Positions 1-10,340 of a stretch of DNA of 64,000 nt are shown here, in pieces (the stretch's first letter is position 1; every line of letters begins with the position of its first letter). This stretch comes from an uncultured Fulvivirga sp. GTDB lineage: Bacteria > Bacteroidota > Bacteroidia > Cytophagales > Cyclobacteriaceae. A program made the translations under genes and the position numbers. The stretch lies in NCBI GenBank assembly GCA_947500555.1, contig CANMSE010000001.1, forward strand, positions 620,001 through 684,000, read 5' to 3'. The notes below the pieces were generated by a model. The model was not told the DNA's origin. It worked only from the letters and a program-made list of their open reading frames with translations, and did no database searches.

Positions 1-1978
1 TTTTCCTTCTTCCTTCTAATGTACTATTGTCTTCAGCAGGTGCAGATTCTCCGAAATACTTCACTGTAATTCTATTCACCGCAATTCCTTTGCCAGTTAT
101 GTAATTAGCCACAGATTGAGCTCTACGTTTGGATAAACCCAAATTGTAACTTTCTGGCCCAGTAGCATCAGTATGACCGGCTACCTCAATTTTTATAGTA
201 GCCTTTTCGCCTAGCAATTTAGCAACACGATCCAGTTCAGGATAAGAATCAGATCGTAAGGTCGCTTTATTAAAATCAAAGAAAACATTGTTTAAGACAA
301 TAACAGCTTCCTCCTCAATAGGTACAAGTTTTAGATCCTTATGCTCTACACTTTGATCAGCATCTTCATCATACTCACGCAAATCAATATTTGCACTTTC
401 GGCAACAAATCCATCAGCCTCAGCTCTTATGCCGTACATCTCACCAGCAGGTAACAACAACTCATATTCACCAGTAGTAGCATTAGAACTTGTTATTCCC
501 ATTTCTTTACCATCTGATAATCGTTCATAAATAATCTTAGCTTCAATAGGTTCGCCAGTCTTAGCATCAATAAGTTTACCTTTAACTAAAATTACAGGCT
601 CAGGTCTTTTCAGAACTGGTAGAGCTACTCTAAAAATATCCATGTCATCTTCACTCACCCCCTGCGAATAGTAGGCAAATTCACTATTTCCTGGAATGTT
701 AAAAAAGAGATCTTCATATTGTGAGTTGATAGTTGGTCCAAGGTTTTCCGGAGTAGACCAGTTCGTCCATGTATCATCAAGTCGTTTGGTCAAATAGATA
801 TCACTAGATCCAAAACCACTGTACCCATCAGAAGAAAAGTATAGTGACTTATCATCTGAAGCAAGGAACGGAGATGACTCTTCACCAGCTGTGTTTACCG
901 TGTTTGAAAGGTTTAAGGGCTCTGACCATGTACTATCTTCTTCCATGAAGCTTACATATAAATCGCGTCCTCCTTGAGTATCTTCTCTCATAACCGACAT
1001 TATTAGAGCTTTTCGACTCTGGGTCAAAAAGAAGTTAGCTTTTTCTGAGTAATTGTAATCATTTTCTATCTGAATTGGTGCAGGTCTAGACCAGTCTCCA
1101 CTTGCATTGGAGCTTATGCTTACACCAGCAGCCATTCTACCATTTTCTAAGTATTGATTACCCAGTACTAGCAAAACAGATTTGCCGTCAGGTGTTACTG
1201 AACTTACAAAGTTGGGTCCCTTGTTATTTAGTGCAGATCCCATGTTTTTAGCTAGTTGCCAATTGCCTGCCGAGTCAAGTTCTGAATACCATATGTCCTC
1301 ATTGTCCGATTCACCGCCAATATTATCGGGGTGATTCTTTCTTGAGAAATAAAGTGTTTTGCCATCAGGGCTTAGCAGAGGCTTATACTCTTTATACTTA
1401 CTATTTACATTCTCGCTAAGTCTTTCTTTTTCGATATCAGGATTGATAAATTCCGGTATATCTATAGCGGCAATAATCGGAATATCAGAATCTGAAATTG
1501 CCACAGCATCTACACTATAGTACTCAGGAACAGCTCCTCCATCAAATTCCAGCTTTACAGCAGCCACCTTGTATGGAGTTTCTTCCACAAATACATTTAC
1601 CATTCTTCCCTTAAGTGGGATAGATCGTGGGCTGAAAGTATTAATTAAATATTCCGTCCCCTGCTCATCGTAGGCAAACACCTTAAACAAGGCACTAGGA
1701 TTATACGATTCTGCAATGGCTATTTGACGAATTTGAATCGGATTGTCATATTTAACCTTTATAAACTCTTTTTTATTTGCCCTCTCAGGTGTCCAGGCAC
1801 TAGGGTTTTCGCCTCCTGCAGGAAGAGCATTAGGCTTACCTAGTATTTGTTGTGCTGAGTATTGAATGGGTGTTAATTCAGAAGAAAATTCAACTACTTC
1901 AGAGGCCCATTGAACAACTTGAGCGTTAGTAAGGCCAACAAAGAGAGTAGCAACTATGGCTAGTAGAGCTTTTTTCAT
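1..1978 (-). CDS. OmpA-family protein with PD40 propeller repeats (3' end cut off by window)
   Basis: The frame is open from an ATG at 1976-1978 to the window edge, giving about 659 codons with the C-terminus missing. It starts with a signal peptide (MKKALLAIVATLFVGLTNAQ). A discoidin-like beta domain follows, then several PD40-type blades with phrases such as SPDGKTLYFS, TPDGKSVLLV and DDKSLYFSSDGYSG. Next come a carboxypeptidase-regulatory-like beta-sandwich (VKGKLIDAKTGEPIEA) and an OmpA peptidoglycan-binding domain (FFDFNKATL, AGHTDATG, LSKRRAQSV, YFGES). The architecture is common in Bacteroidota and suggests an outer-membrane or periplasmic protein tethered to murein; some relatives belong to the gliding/type IX secretion field, but nothing here ties this one to that. 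The last OmpA residues (usually NRRVE) lie beyond base 1. Confidence 0.9.
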   Translation of the reverse strand, partial: MKKALLAIVATLFVGLTNAQVVQWASEVVEFSSELTPIQYSAQQILGKPNALPAGGENPSAWTPERANKKEFIKVKYDNPIQIRQIAIAESYNPSALFKVFAYDEQGTEYLINTFSPRSIPLKGRMVNVFVEETPYKVAAVKLEFDGGAVPEYYSVDAVAISDSDIPIIAAIDIPEFINPDIEKERLSENVNSKYKEYKPLLSPDGKTLYFSRKNHPDNIGGESDNEDIWYSELDSAGNWQLAKNMGSALNNKGPNFVSSVTPDGKSVLLVLGNQYLENGRMAAGVSISSNASGDWSRPAPIQIENDYNYSEKANFFLTQSRKALIMSVMREDTQGGRDLYVSFMEEDSTWSEPLNLSNTVNTAGEESSPFLASDDKSLYFSSDGYSGFGSSDIYLTKRLDDTWTNWSTPENLGPTINSQYEDLFFNIPGNSEFAYYSQGVSEDDMDIFRVALPVLKRPEPVILVKGKLIDAKTGEPIEAKIIYERLSDGKEMGITSSNATTGEYELLLPAGEMYGIRAEADGFVAESANIDLREYDEDADQSVEHKDLKLVPIEEEAVIVLNNVFFDFNKATLRSDSYPELDRVAKLLGEKATIKIEVAGHTDATGPESYNLGLSKRRAQSVANYITGKGIAVNRITVKYFGESAPAEDNSTLEGRRK

Positions 1979-2068
1979 TTCAAAGCGAGATTTGGTTAGA
2001 TTTAATCTAGGTAAACATAGAAAAAAAAACACTTTGAATCCAGCAATAGGCTCAATATCAAACGATTA

Positions 2069-4366
2069 TTAATAATCGAGCGAGTTATTGTTAAAAAGAA
2101 GGAAGCCTACATGCAACAACACACCCCATTGCGTTTCATTATCATCGTAATAATTAGTGTTGATGCTAATAGGGCCTATAGGGCTATGAAGTACTAAACT
2201 GGCATTTCCGACAAGGAAAATTTGATCCCTGTCTGGAGACCTGCCAAACAATTCACCTTCGTTGGTCAATAATTCGAATGGTTTATAAATGTACCCTTCA
2301 ATTCTAAAATCAAGATTCGACCTAATTGCTAATACGTTCTTTAAACCAAAAGCTGCATAGCTAAATGCTCTAAAATTTTGCAACAGTAATGTCCTACTAT
2401 CTTGAAGGGGATTGAAAGAAGGTAGATTAATTAGTGTGCCAAAATAACTACTGAATTTGGGCTGGGCAGAGTAGACGCCCTGTACCAGATAACCAGTACT
2501 CCACTTCCCTGCTTTAAAATACTGCTCCCACCTACCGGATATTTTTATCCATTCATGAAATTTGGTCAGGTCTGAGTCAATTGTAGAAGTAGTCCCAGGT
2601 CTATATTTTTCTCTGATGTTAAAATAATCAAATGAAAAACTCAGTTCTTTACCTTCACTAGGATACTGCTTTCTATTAAAGTTATTCCTGCCAATTTTCA
2701 ACCCAACCTTTGAGCCATTGAGTTCTAACAAATCTAATGTGTCAATCGAGGTTATTCCGGGTGTATTGCTAAATTCGTCTTCATTATTAATATGTGAACC
2801 ACTGAAAACCGTAACAAATTTATTGCCAAATGGCAGGCCTATATTTAAGCCATATTTTCTGTCTGTTCTTGTTAGTAGAGTTGGGGAATCATCATCAAGA
2901 AATATATCATCTGAATTAAGAAAGTCCCAATTATTATATACTAACTCAGGTTCAATGTAAAAAAGAGTAGGGCTGGCTAAATACAACCTTGACCTTATTA
3001 AAGCAGACTTATAAAACCCTCCTGCATAAAAAGACAGGCTGTTTTTTAGTAAATAGTTATCAAAATAATAGTACTCGGCACCAAGGTATATTTGACTTAT
3101 ATTCCTGGTGGCTATAGCACCACCAACGCTTACATTTACATTGCTTCTAGGCCGACCATAAAGCTCTAACGAATACTGATTAGTTTCTTGGTTAAAGCCA
3201 ATATCAGGATATACTGAGCTAAAGTACTTTTCAGAAACCATTTTAAAGTAGGCTGCCTTTATCTCTTCAAGAGTAAGGGGGTTATCTTCTAGCTTGAATA
3301 ATTTCTTAATGTAAATACGTTGCTTAGAATTATACCCATGAAAATTGATATTGCTGAATCTAAAAGGTTCTCCCTTATGAATAAATTCCTTCCTGCTATT
3401 TGACCTTTCTTCTTTCTTAACTCTTCTATTTACCTTCCTTTTTATTTCTTCAATATTTCTGATAGTTTCAGAATACCCACTATCTATTAGGGCCTTGGCC
3501 TTGGCAAAATCAAAAGCATTATACCCTTTTAGGTCAGGCTCAAGGTATACTCCTGAAGAAGGAATGTTAGAAGGATCAGACTTATCCAAGAGCATAAAAA
3601 GTAATGAGTTATTGATAAGTTTATCATCTTGTTCATATGGATACTCTTCAAAAACTTTCGAGGAAACATTGCTGCCAATAATAGTCTCAGGAGCAAATTC
3701 CTTTTGCATTACATCAATTGGGAAGTTGTTGTAAATTCCCCCATCGAAGAGGTACTGGTTGTCAATTTTAATTGGTTTGTAGAAAAAAGGAACAGATAGT
3801 GTAGTTCTTAATGCTAATGGTAAACTAGCTTTTTTAAGTATCATTTCACTCTGGGTGAAGACATCAGCTGCCACTATTCGGGCAGGTACATACAAGCTGT
3901 CAAAATTATTATTAGCTATAGCTGAAGCTCTGGAAAGATACTCCGGTAAAGCAAAATTGAGGGTAATATCACTGGCCAGGCTTGAATTAACAGTTGCATT
4001 TAATGTTGAATCTAATGACAACCTAATAGAGGCAAAAGAAGAGTTTGTTTCGTCTTTGTAAATATGATAATTATATCCTTTTTCAAACTCTCCATTAACC
4101 CATTTTATGAAGGATGGAGATAGCATTATCCCTTCTATTTGCTGAGCAGAATATCCTGCTGCATAGCACCCCGCCACTATGCCTCCCATAGATGTACCTA
4201 CCACATAATCGATTGGAATATCATATTCTTCGAGCGCTTTTATAACACCCACATGAGCAATTCCTTTTGCTCCACCACCACTCATAACCAAGCCTACTTT
4301 CTGCCCTAAAGTTTCGGTGAAAGCAAGAGTGAGCGCCATAGTACATATGAAAATCCAGCTCTTCAT
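2069..4366 (-). CDS. Patatin-like phospholipase fused to a surface-antigen beta-barrel (PlpD/type Vd-like)
   Basis: The 765-residue protein has a signal peptide (about residues 1-21) followed directly by a patatin domain. Visible are the oxyanion loop GGGAKG (30-35), the nucleophile in GTSMGG (Ser59) and the DGG motif (Asp208) of the Ser-Asp dyad. After a basic linker comes a POTRA-like segment (from about 345) and a long strand-rich C-terminus typical of the Omp85/surface-antigen barrel, ending in an aromatic residue. PlpD-type proteins place a lipase at the cell surface; phospholipid or lysophospholipid hydrolysis is the expected activity. A terminator candidate separates it from the M23 gene upstream, so it probably has its own promoter. 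Substrate and whether the lipase domain is released are unknown. Confidence 0.9.
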   Translation of the reverse strand: MKSWIFICTMALTLAFTETLGQKVGLVMSGGGAKGIAHVGVIKALEEYDIPIDYVVGTSMGGIVAGCYAAGYSAQQIEGIMLSPSFIKWVNGEFEKGYNYHIYKDETNSSFASIRLSLDSTLNATVNSSLASDITLNFALPEYLSRASAIANNNFDSLYVPARIVAADVFTQSEMILKKASLPLALRTTLSVPFFYKPIKIDNQYLFDGGIYNNFPIDVMQKEFAPETIIGSNVSSKVFEEYPYEQDDKLINNSLLFMLLDKSDPSNIPSSGVYLEPDLKGYNAFDFAKAKALIDSGYSETIRNIEEIKRKVNRRVKKEERSNSRKEFIHKGEPFRFSNINFHGYNSKQRIYIKKLFKLEDNPLTLEEIKAAYFKMVSEKYFSSVYPDIGFNQETNQYSLELYGRPRSNVNVSVGGAIATRNISQIYLGAEYYYFDNYLLKNSLSFYAGGFYKSALIRSRLYLASPTLFYIEPELVYNNWDFLNSDDIFLDDDSPTLLTRTDRKYGLNIGLPFGNKFVTVFSGSHINNEDEFSNTPGITSIDTLDLLELNGSKVGLKIGRNNFNRKQYPSEGKELSFSFDYFNIREKYRPGTTSTIDSDLTKFHEWIKISGRWEQYFKAGKWSTGYLVQGVYSAQPKFSSYFGTLINLPSFNPLQDSRTLLLQNFRAFSYAAFGLKNVLAIRSNLDFRIEGYIYKPFELLTNEGELFGRSPDRDQIFLVGNASLVLHSPIGPISINTNYYDDNETQWGVLLHVGFLLFNNNSLDY

Positions 4367-4380
4367 TTGTGTTTAAAACT

Positions 4381-4412
4381 AAACAAAAATGGCAAGACAA
4401 AATTGCCTCGCC
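4381..4412 (-). terminator. Rho-independent terminator after the M23 peptidase gene
   Basis: Read on the minus strand, 4412-4391 can fold into a stem of up to ten pairs (GGCGAGGC with GTCTTGCC, two G-T wobbles), followed by ATTTTT. It lies 26 nt past the M23 stop and 25 nt before the patatin start. Confidence 0.6.
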
Positions 4413-4437
4413 ATCTCTATTAAATTATAAAATATTT

Positions 4438-5730
4438 CTATTTAGTACTGGCGAAGACAGGTGCCTCTTCCACCGGAAAGTTGATAGCATTCAGTTGATT
4501 TGTCATATCTTGAATATGAGCACTGAACTGCTCGACATTATCCTCTGAAATTGGTGCCGAAGGAGGTAGTTGTACTTTCAGCGCATCAATTTGAACACCA
4601 TTTCTCCAGAATCTATAGCACAGATGATTACCTTTAGCCAAACCTGTACTACCTACATAACCAATAATCTGACCCTGCTTTACTCTCGTTCCAGGTCTAA
4701 CACCGGACTTTATCTTTGACATATGCAGGTACTGTGTAGTATAGGTACTATTGTGTTTAACCTTTACGAAGTTACCGTTGTATTTGGCATACCTTGCCTC
4801 TAGAATTATTCCATCACCTACTGACCGAATGGGAGTACCTCTAGGAGCAGCAAAATCGGTTCCTCTGTGTGCTTTCCATCGTTTTTGAACAGGATGGAAT
4901 CTATTACCAGAATATCTGGAACTAATGCGTGTAAAATCCAATGGGTACTTCAATAATGCTTTTCTCAAGCTATTCCCCTCTTCGTCAAAATAATCAATTC
5001 CGTCACCCTGATCGAAATAGAAGCCATAATAGTCATTGCCAAAATGCTCAAAATAAATTGATTTTATTTTTCCAGAACCAATTGATTCTCCTTCTACTAA
5101 GTGATCCTCATAAATTAATTTGAATTTATCTCCTTTCTGAAGTCTGAAAAAATCCACTTGCCAGGCAAATATGTCAACGAAGTTATCAGTCATTTGTGCA
5201 GAAAGGCCCAATTCTTTCATCGTGGTGGCCAAATTGTATTCTATAACCCCAGCAATTCCTTTTTCTATAATTTCAATGTCTTTCTGTTTTTTCTCAACGC
5301 TGATAGTGTCTTTCAAATTGAAAACTACATATTCAGTTGGGTTATGCTCGTAAATAAATGCCTGCGCTGTTTTAAGGGAATCTCGCTCACATAAAAGGGT
5401 ATATTTTCTATTGGCCACTAGTCTACGTACATCAAATACCTCTTTAGAGGCATGAGCCAATTGAAATATTTTTTCATTTGTCACATTATGTGCCGTTAGA
5501 ATTTCGGCTATATTCTGATTCCTCTTTATCTTATCTTCGATAACGATTAAAGAATCCACAACAATTCCATAAAGTACTTTAGGTTCTGGTTTTGGGGCAA
5601 CTACAGTATCTAAAGCCACAACAGGCTCAAGGGGTTGTTCCTTAACGGAATGATTTAACCGCGGCAGAATAACGAATAAAGCCGCTGTAATCACTAGCAA
5701 AACAAGTATGCTGAGATTTCTTTTAGACAT
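4438..5730 (-). CDS. M23 family metallopeptidase (LytM/murein DD-endopeptidase-like)
   Basis: The predicted murein endopeptidase has an N-terminal membrane anchor (LSILVLLVITAALFVILP) immediately after the chosen ATG at 5728-5730. A frame extension to 5805 exists but would put 25 unlikely residues before the anchor. A central region of about 250 residues resembles the LysM/OapA-like part of MepM/YebA proteins. The C-terminal peptidase_M23 domain shows the zinc ligands in HRGTDFAAPRGTP and the HLH motif in QYLHMSK, with the usual VGSTG and HLCYRFW motifs. It should cleave peptide crossbridges in the periplasm during growth. The gene is divergent from the SDR gene at 5951 and followed by a terminator candidate. 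Confidence 0.9.
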   Translation of the reverse strand: MSKRNLSILVLLVITAALFVILPRLNHSVKEQPLEPVVALDTVVAPKPEPKVLYGIVVDSLIVIEDKIKRNQNIAEILTAHNVTNEKIFQLAHASKEVFDVRRLVANRKYTLLCERDSLKTAQAFIYEHNPTEYVVFNLKDTISVEKKQKDIEIIEKGIAGVIEYNLATTMKELGLSAQMTDNFVDIFAWQVDFFRLQKGDKFKLIYEDHLVEGESIGSGKIKSIYFEHFGNDYYGFYFDQGDGIDYFDEEGNSLRKALLKYPLDFTRISSRYSGNRFHPVQKRWKAHRGTDFAAPRGTPIRSVGDGIILEARYAKYNGNFVKVKHNSTYTTQYLHMSKIKSGVRPGTRVKQGQIIGYVGSTGLAKGNHLCYRFWRNGVQIDALKVQLPPSAPISEDNVEQFSAHIQDMTNQLNAINFPVEEAPVFASTK

Positions 5731-5921
5731 GATCTTTAGTTTAAAAAATGGCTTTACACCAATTTTGCGGTGCAAAGTAGTACAACCAAAAGCTAATAAT
5801 AGCAAAAAATGGAGAAAAAAACTATCTGAACGCTCTCCAAAACCCTATTTTTCGAGAGTTAATAATCATATTACCCCCCGATTTGTTTTATTAAATAACG
5901 TCAGCGTTGTAAATAACTATA

Positions 5922-5929
5922 TATATTTG
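5922..5929 (+). promoter_or_regulatory. Candidate -7 element TATATTTG for the SDR gene
   Basis: TATATTTG matches the Bacteroidota -7 consensus TAnnTTTG exactly and would start transcription about 15 nt before the ATG at 5951. No TTTG is found at the expected 17-23 nt upstream, so the call rests on one element. Confidence 0.35.
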
Positions 5930-5950
5930 AATGCTAAGCACCAATAAAAT

Positions 5951-6742
5951 ATGAAGGACAGTAACATTGCCATTTTGGGTTTGGGTTGGTTAGGTAAAGA
6001 GTTGGCGCTTAATCTTCTTGCCGCAGGATATCAAATAAAAGGGTCCGTAACTAGTCAGGCTAAAGTGAAGGACTTGAGTGATCTAAACATAAAGTCCAGC
6101 ATTTTTAAATTAGGAGAATCACTACCAGAGTTATTAATCAACTGTGGTATTTATATCATCACTATACCACCTACTAATAGTAATTACAAACAAAACGTAT
6201 CAGGGTTAATTAATCAATTACCCTCAAATGCGAAATTGATTTATATAAGTTCGAGCTCTGTGTACCCTAATACCAATGCCCTTGTTAGAGAAACAGATGC
6301 AGAAGATCGAGTGTCTCCTCATTCGGGAATCTCACTTTTCCAAGTAGAAAACCTTTTCAAGATTGCTTCTAACCAATCCACTATTATTAGAATGGCTGGG
6401 CTCTATGGACCAGGCAGGCATCCAGGCAAATTTTTAGCTGGGAAAACTGATTTGAAAGGTGCAAAATCACCAATAAACCTTGTTCATTTAGATGATTGTA
6501 TCGGGATAATTAAAACAGTCTTATCAAATAATTACTGGGATGATACTTTTAATGCCTGTAGCGATGCACATCCCATTAAAAAAGACTTTTATACAAAAGC
6601 AACCGCCTTATTGAAATTGGAGCCTCCAGTATTTACTGATAAACCAGCACCATTTAAGATTGTAGACAATACAAAATCTAAAGTGGTACTAGGCTATGAA
6701 TATCAACATCCTGACCCTATGAAAACAGTGGAGTTAGTATAG
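5951..6742 (+). CDS. SDR-family NAD(P)-dependent epimerase/dehydratase-like protein (YeeZ-like)
   Basis: This 263-residue protein has a dinucleotide-binding N-terminus with the GLGWLG pattern (GxGxxG) directly after the first beta strand. Later motifs of the extended/atypical SDR group are visible: YISSSSVYP around residue 100 and IIRMAGLYGPGRHP around 145-160. The usual catalytic YxxxK is not evident (the region reads SLFQVENLF), as in other YeeZ-like atypical SDRs, so a classical epimerase reaction should not be assumed. The 3' end overlaps the convergent dsbD-like gene by 9 bp. It stands alone on the plus strand and its substrate cannot be told from context. Confidence 0.75.
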   Translation: MKDSNIAILGLGWLGKELALNLLAAGYQIKGSVTSQAKVKDLSDLNIKSSIFKLGESLPELLINCGIYIITIPPTNSNYKQNVSGLINQLPSNAKLIYISSSSVYPNTNALVRETDAEDRVSPHSGISLFQVENLFKIASNQSTIIRMAGLYGPGRHPGKFLAGKTDLKGAKSPINLVHLDDCIGIIKTVLSNNYWDDTFNACSDAHPIKKDFYTKATALLKLEPPVFTDKPAPFKIVDNTKSKVVLGYEYQHPDPMKTVELV

Positions 6743-8851
6743 TTTTTCATACGCTTCAACGCCTTTATCTAAAAATTCAACAAAATTTTTGACATTCTTA
6801 TCATATGCGACTGGGCTCACTAAAACTTTTTCATCAGCACCTAATAGTACATAAAATGGCTGAGCATTATTATTCAATCGCCTTATTTGTAAATCTGCAT
6901 TCTGCTTGCCAATAGTTTTTTTGACTTTTTGATCATAATTGGAAGTGTACCAACTTTCCTCGGGAAGTTCTGTTTTATCATCTACATATAATGCCACAAT
7001 AACATAGTCTTCTTTCAACCTTTTGAGCACTTCCGGGTCAGACCAAACTACGGCTTCCATCTCCCTGCAGTTAGTACAGCCGTGACCCGTAAAGTCGATA
7101 AATAAAGGCTTATTTTGGGCGCGTGCACATGCTAATGCCTGATCATAGTCGAAATACCCTTTCAAGCCATGTGGAAGATGCAAAAAGTCATCATACTTAG
7201 GTTCATCACAGGTTTTATAGTTTTCATCATCTATTTTCTTGGATACGAGATCAAAATCATGAGTGTACATTGGGGGAAGATAACCTGCCAGTGCCTTTAA
7301 TGGAGCACCCCAAAGTCCAGGAATTAAATAAATGACAAAGGAAAACGTAGCGATAGCGATAATTAACCTCGGCACGCTAACTACTTCCATAGGACTATCA
7401 TGTGGAAGCCTAATTTTACCTAATAGATAAAAGCCCATTAAGCCAAAAATTACGACCCAAATAGCAATATTGATATCCCTATCCAATATGCCCCAATGGA
7501 ACGCCTGATCAGCTATACTCAAAAACTTAAATGCTAACGCTAATTCGAGAAAGCCGAGTACCACTTTAACGGTATTTAACCAGCCTCCGGATTTAGGTAA
7601 AGAACTCAACCAACTTGGAAAAAAGGCAAAAAGGGTAAAAGGAATAGCGAAAGCTAATGAGAAAGCAAACATACCAGCAATTGGTTTTACAAATTCGCCA
7701 CCTGCAGAACTAACCAAAATACTCCCTACAATTGGGCCTGTACATGAAAATGAAACCAGAACTAAAGTAAAGGCCATGAAGAACACGCCAATAAGTCCTC
7801 CTCGATCAGCTTTTTTATCCATAGCATTGACCACAGAGTTAGGCAAAGTGATATCAAATAGTCCAAAAAATGATAATGCGAAAATGACGAACACAGCAAA
7901 GAAAATGATGTTTGGTAACCATTCTGTTGCCAGATGATTTGCAGTTTCAGGCCCCATCAAAGGTGCTACAGCAGAACCAATAATAGTATAAATGACTATA
8001 ATGCTCAAACCGTATATCAGGGCTTGAAATTTTCCTTTATTAGTAAAAAAACTAACTGTCATAGGAATGAGTGGGAATACACATGGGGTAAGCAGTGCCG
8101 CGAGGCCAGCTACAAACGCAAAGATCATGAACCAGATAATTGATTTATCTCGATCAGTTTCAACCATCAACTCTGGGTCTAAAATTGGCCCTTGGTTTTT
8201 TGCTCCGTAGATCACTGCTGACTTAGTTTCTTCAGTCTCAACCCCTGAAGAGTCTATAACCTCTTCTGACCGACCAAATGGATTCTCGGCTTTTTCAATC
8301 TTTTCGCCAGAAGTATCAGAAGGCAACTCATTATTGTTTGGTTTTGGGTCTGGCTGCTGTTGTTTGATACCACTATTGACAATGATGTCATTGAACTCAA
8401 AATCATAGTCAAAAGTAATGCACTTGAGGTCCACATCAGAGCAAACCTGGAACTCATAATTGCCGACAATTTTTAAAGGGCTGCTCAAAATCTTAACTGT
8501 CTGTTTGAAAACACCTATTTTTTTGAAGATCCTGACATTACACTCGAAAACGTCATCAAACTTCTCAATTGGATCTATAGCTCTTAAATCCCCAACCAGC
8601 TCATAGGAGGTATCATCTTCAAAAGAAAATGTTGTGACCATTGGCCCACAATCAGGATCAAAATCAGATGAATACAAGTACCAGTCCATATCCATCTTAG
8701 CGGTGAAAATGAGTTCTAATTCCTCACCTATCTCCACACTAGTTTTACTGGCAGAATGTTCCCATGAAGAAGGTTCAAGTACCTGAGCATAGCCTTGATT
8801 GAATAATGATAAAATTGTAAATACAAAAAAGAACTTGAAGATTTTGGTCAT
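6734..8851 (-). CDS. DsbD-like thiol:disulfide interchange protein
   Basis: It transfers electrons from cytosolic thioredoxin across the inner membrane to periplasmic thiol proteins. Order of parts: signal peptide, N-terminal DsbC/DsbD-alpha-like beta domain (to about 160), acidic Pro/Asn-rich linker, a CcdA/DsbD-beta membrane domain starting near FAFVAGLAALLTPCVFPLIP and carrying the second Cys in SFSCTGPIVG, then a C-terminal thioredoxin-like domain with CTNC in GHGCTNCREME. All three redox regions are therefore present, at about 705 residues, normal for Bacteroidota. I start at the ATG (8849-8851) rather than the GTG five codons upstream because the signal peptide begins there. It overlaps the convergent SDR gene by 9 bp. 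Confidence 0.92.
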   Translation of the reverse strand: MTKIFKFFFVFTILSLFNQGYAQVLEPSSWEHSASKTSVEIGEELELIFTAKMDMDWYLYSSDFDPDCGPMVTTFSFEDDTSYELVGDLRAIDPIEKFDDVFECNVRIFKKIGVFKQTVKILSSPLKIVGNYEFQVCSDVDLKCITFDYDFEFNDIIVNSGIKQQQPDPKPNNNELPSDTSGEKIEKAENPFGRSEEVIDSSGVETEETKSAVIYGAKNQGPILDPELMVETDRDKSIIWFMIFAFVAGLAALLTPCVFPLIPMTVSFFTNKGKFQALIYGLSIIVIYTIIGSAVAPLMGPETANHLATEWLPNIIFFAVFVIFALSFFGLFDITLPNSVVNAMDKKADRGGLIGVFFMAFTLVLVSFSCTGPIVGSILVSSAGGEFVKPIAGMFAFSLAFAIPFTLFAFFPSWLSSLPKSGGWLNTVKVVLGFLELALAFKFLSIADQAFHWGILDRDINIAIWVVIFGLMGFYLLGKIRLPHDSPMEVVSVPRLIIAIATFSFVIYLIPGLWGAPLKALAGYLPPMYTHDFDLVSKKIDDENYKTCDEPKYDDFLHLPHGLKGYFDYDQALACARAQNKPLFIDFTGHGCTNCREMEAVVWSDPEVLKRLKEDYVIVALYVDDKTELPEESWYTSNYDQKVKKTIGKQNADLQIRRLNNNAQPFYVLLGADEKVLVSPVAYDKNVKNFVEFLDKGVEAYEKLY

Positions 8852-8898
8852 GCCTTTGTTTCTCACAATTCTACAAAACGAAAATTATCCTAAAAGAT

Positions 8899-10272
8899 TC
8901 AAGAATTCTGACTTCTTTTCGCAAAGTGCTTGTAAAAAAGAGTGATAGTTTCAATACCCTTCATGAAATTTGTCACACCATAATGCTCATTAGGTGAATG
9001 GATAGCGTCAGAATCTAACCCAAAGCCCATCAATACAGTATCAAGACCCAAAGCATCTTTAAAAAGCGAAACAATAGGAATACTGCCGCCATCTCGTGTA
9101 GGTATTGGCTCTTTTCCCCAAGCTTCTACAAATGCATCACTCGCGGCAGCATAGGCTAATGAGTCAGTCGGAGTAACGGCCGGTTCTCCGCCATGATGCG
9201 GAGTAACTTTCACTTTTACAGAGTCCGGGGCAATACTTTTGAAATGGTTGGTAAACAGTTCAGTGATTTCATCTGATACCTGATTAGGTACTAACCGCAT
9301 AGATATTTTGGCGTACGCTTTTGACGGTAAAACCGTTTTGGCTCCCTCCCCAATATAGCCTCCCCAAATGCCATTAACATCCAAAGTAGGTCTTATGCCA
9401 GTTCGTTCTAGCGTAGTGTAACCTTCTTCTCCTCTGATATCATTAATATCTAAATCCTTTTTATAGTCATCCAGATTGAATGGCGCGTCATTCAATGCCT
9501 TTCTTTCGGCTTCGGTCAACTCCGCTACCTTATCATAAAAACCAGGCACTGTTATTCTGTTTTTATCATCTTGCAGAGAGGCAATCATCTGGCTAAGTAC
9601 ATTGATAGGATTAGCTACGGCCCCTCCATAAACTCCGGAGTGTAAATCTCTGTTTGGTCCTGTAACTTCAACTTCTAGATAACTCAACCCTCTAAGGCCT
9701 ACAGTAATAGAAGGTGTATCAAGGGATATCATAGAAGTATCAGAAATGAGAATAATATCTGCCTCTAGCTTTGATTTATTTTCTTTAACAAAAATCTCAA
9801 GGTTTTCAGAACCTACTTCTTCTTCACCTTCAATCATGAATTTAACATTACATGAAAGGGAGTCTGTCTGCATCATTGATTCAAAAGCCTTAACGTGCAT
9901 ATACATCTGGCCTTTATCATCACAAGCTCCACGTGCATAGATTTTGTTATCCTTCAATACCGGTTCAAATGCCGGAGAATCCCATAACTCTAACGGGTCA
10001 GCAGGTTGAACGTCATAGTGTCCGTAAACTAAAACTGTAGGCAAACTTGCGTCAATGATTTTATCGGCATAAACAATAGGGTAGCCGGCAGTTTCACAAA
10101 TTTCTGCATTGTCTGCACCGGCTTTAATTAAACTTTCTTTAACAAATTCTGCTGTTTTCAGTACATCATTTTTGTAAGCCGGATCGGCACTTACCGATGG
10201 TATTCGAAGAAGGTCAAACAACTCATCTAAAAACTTCTGCTTGTTGTCTTTGATATAGTTTATGGCGCTCAT
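8899..10272 (-). CDS. M20 family dipeptidase (CNDP/PepV-like metallopeptidase)
   Basis: The 457-residue cytosolic hydrolase has no signal peptide. Di-zinc ligands and catalytic residues of the M20 family are visible: GHYDVQP (His85), ARGACDDKGQ (bridging Asp118), EGEEEVGS (Glu pair near 150), and a C-terminal His in SDAIHSPNE. A dimerisation (lid) domain sits between roughly 190 and 370 and contains the conserved DLHSGVYGG. Family members release the N-terminal residue of dipeptides or act on carnosine-like substrates; specificity cannot be read here. An exact TAnnTTTG match on the minus strand (10305-10298) lies 25 nt upstream and could be its -7 box, though no well-spaced TTTG accompanies it. 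Confidence 0.92.
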   Translation of the reverse strand: MSAINYIKDNKQKFLDELFDLLRIPSVSADPAYKNDVLKTAEFVKESLIKAGADNAEICETAGYPIVYADKIIDASLPTVLVYGHYDVQPADPLELWDSPAFEPVLKDNKIYARGACDDKGQMYMHVKAFESMMQTDSLSCNVKFMIEGEEEVGSENLEIFVKENKSKLEADIILISDTSMISLDTPSITVGLRGLSYLEVEVTGPNRDLHSGVYGGAVANPINVLSQMIASLQDDKNRITVPGFYDKVAELTEAERKALNDAPFNLDDYKKDLDINDIRGEEGYTTLERTGIRPTLDVNGIWGGYIGEGAKTVLPSKAYAKISMRLVPNQVSDEITELFTNHFKSIAPDSVKVKVTPHHGGEPAVTPTDSLAYAAASDAFVEAWGKEPIPTRDGGSIPIVSLFKDALGLDTVLMGFGLDSDAIHSPNEHYGVTNFMKGIETITLFYKHFAKRSQNS

Positions 10273-10340
10273 ATAGTATCATTTTATTATGCAGCCCCAA
10301 ATGTAAACTTTTGGTCATCAAAAGACCAGTTAGCCGAGGT

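Noticed and set aside
10309..10330. Possible terminator at the end of the small secreted protein gene
   Set aside because: Short stem followed by an A tract rather than T on the minus strand.
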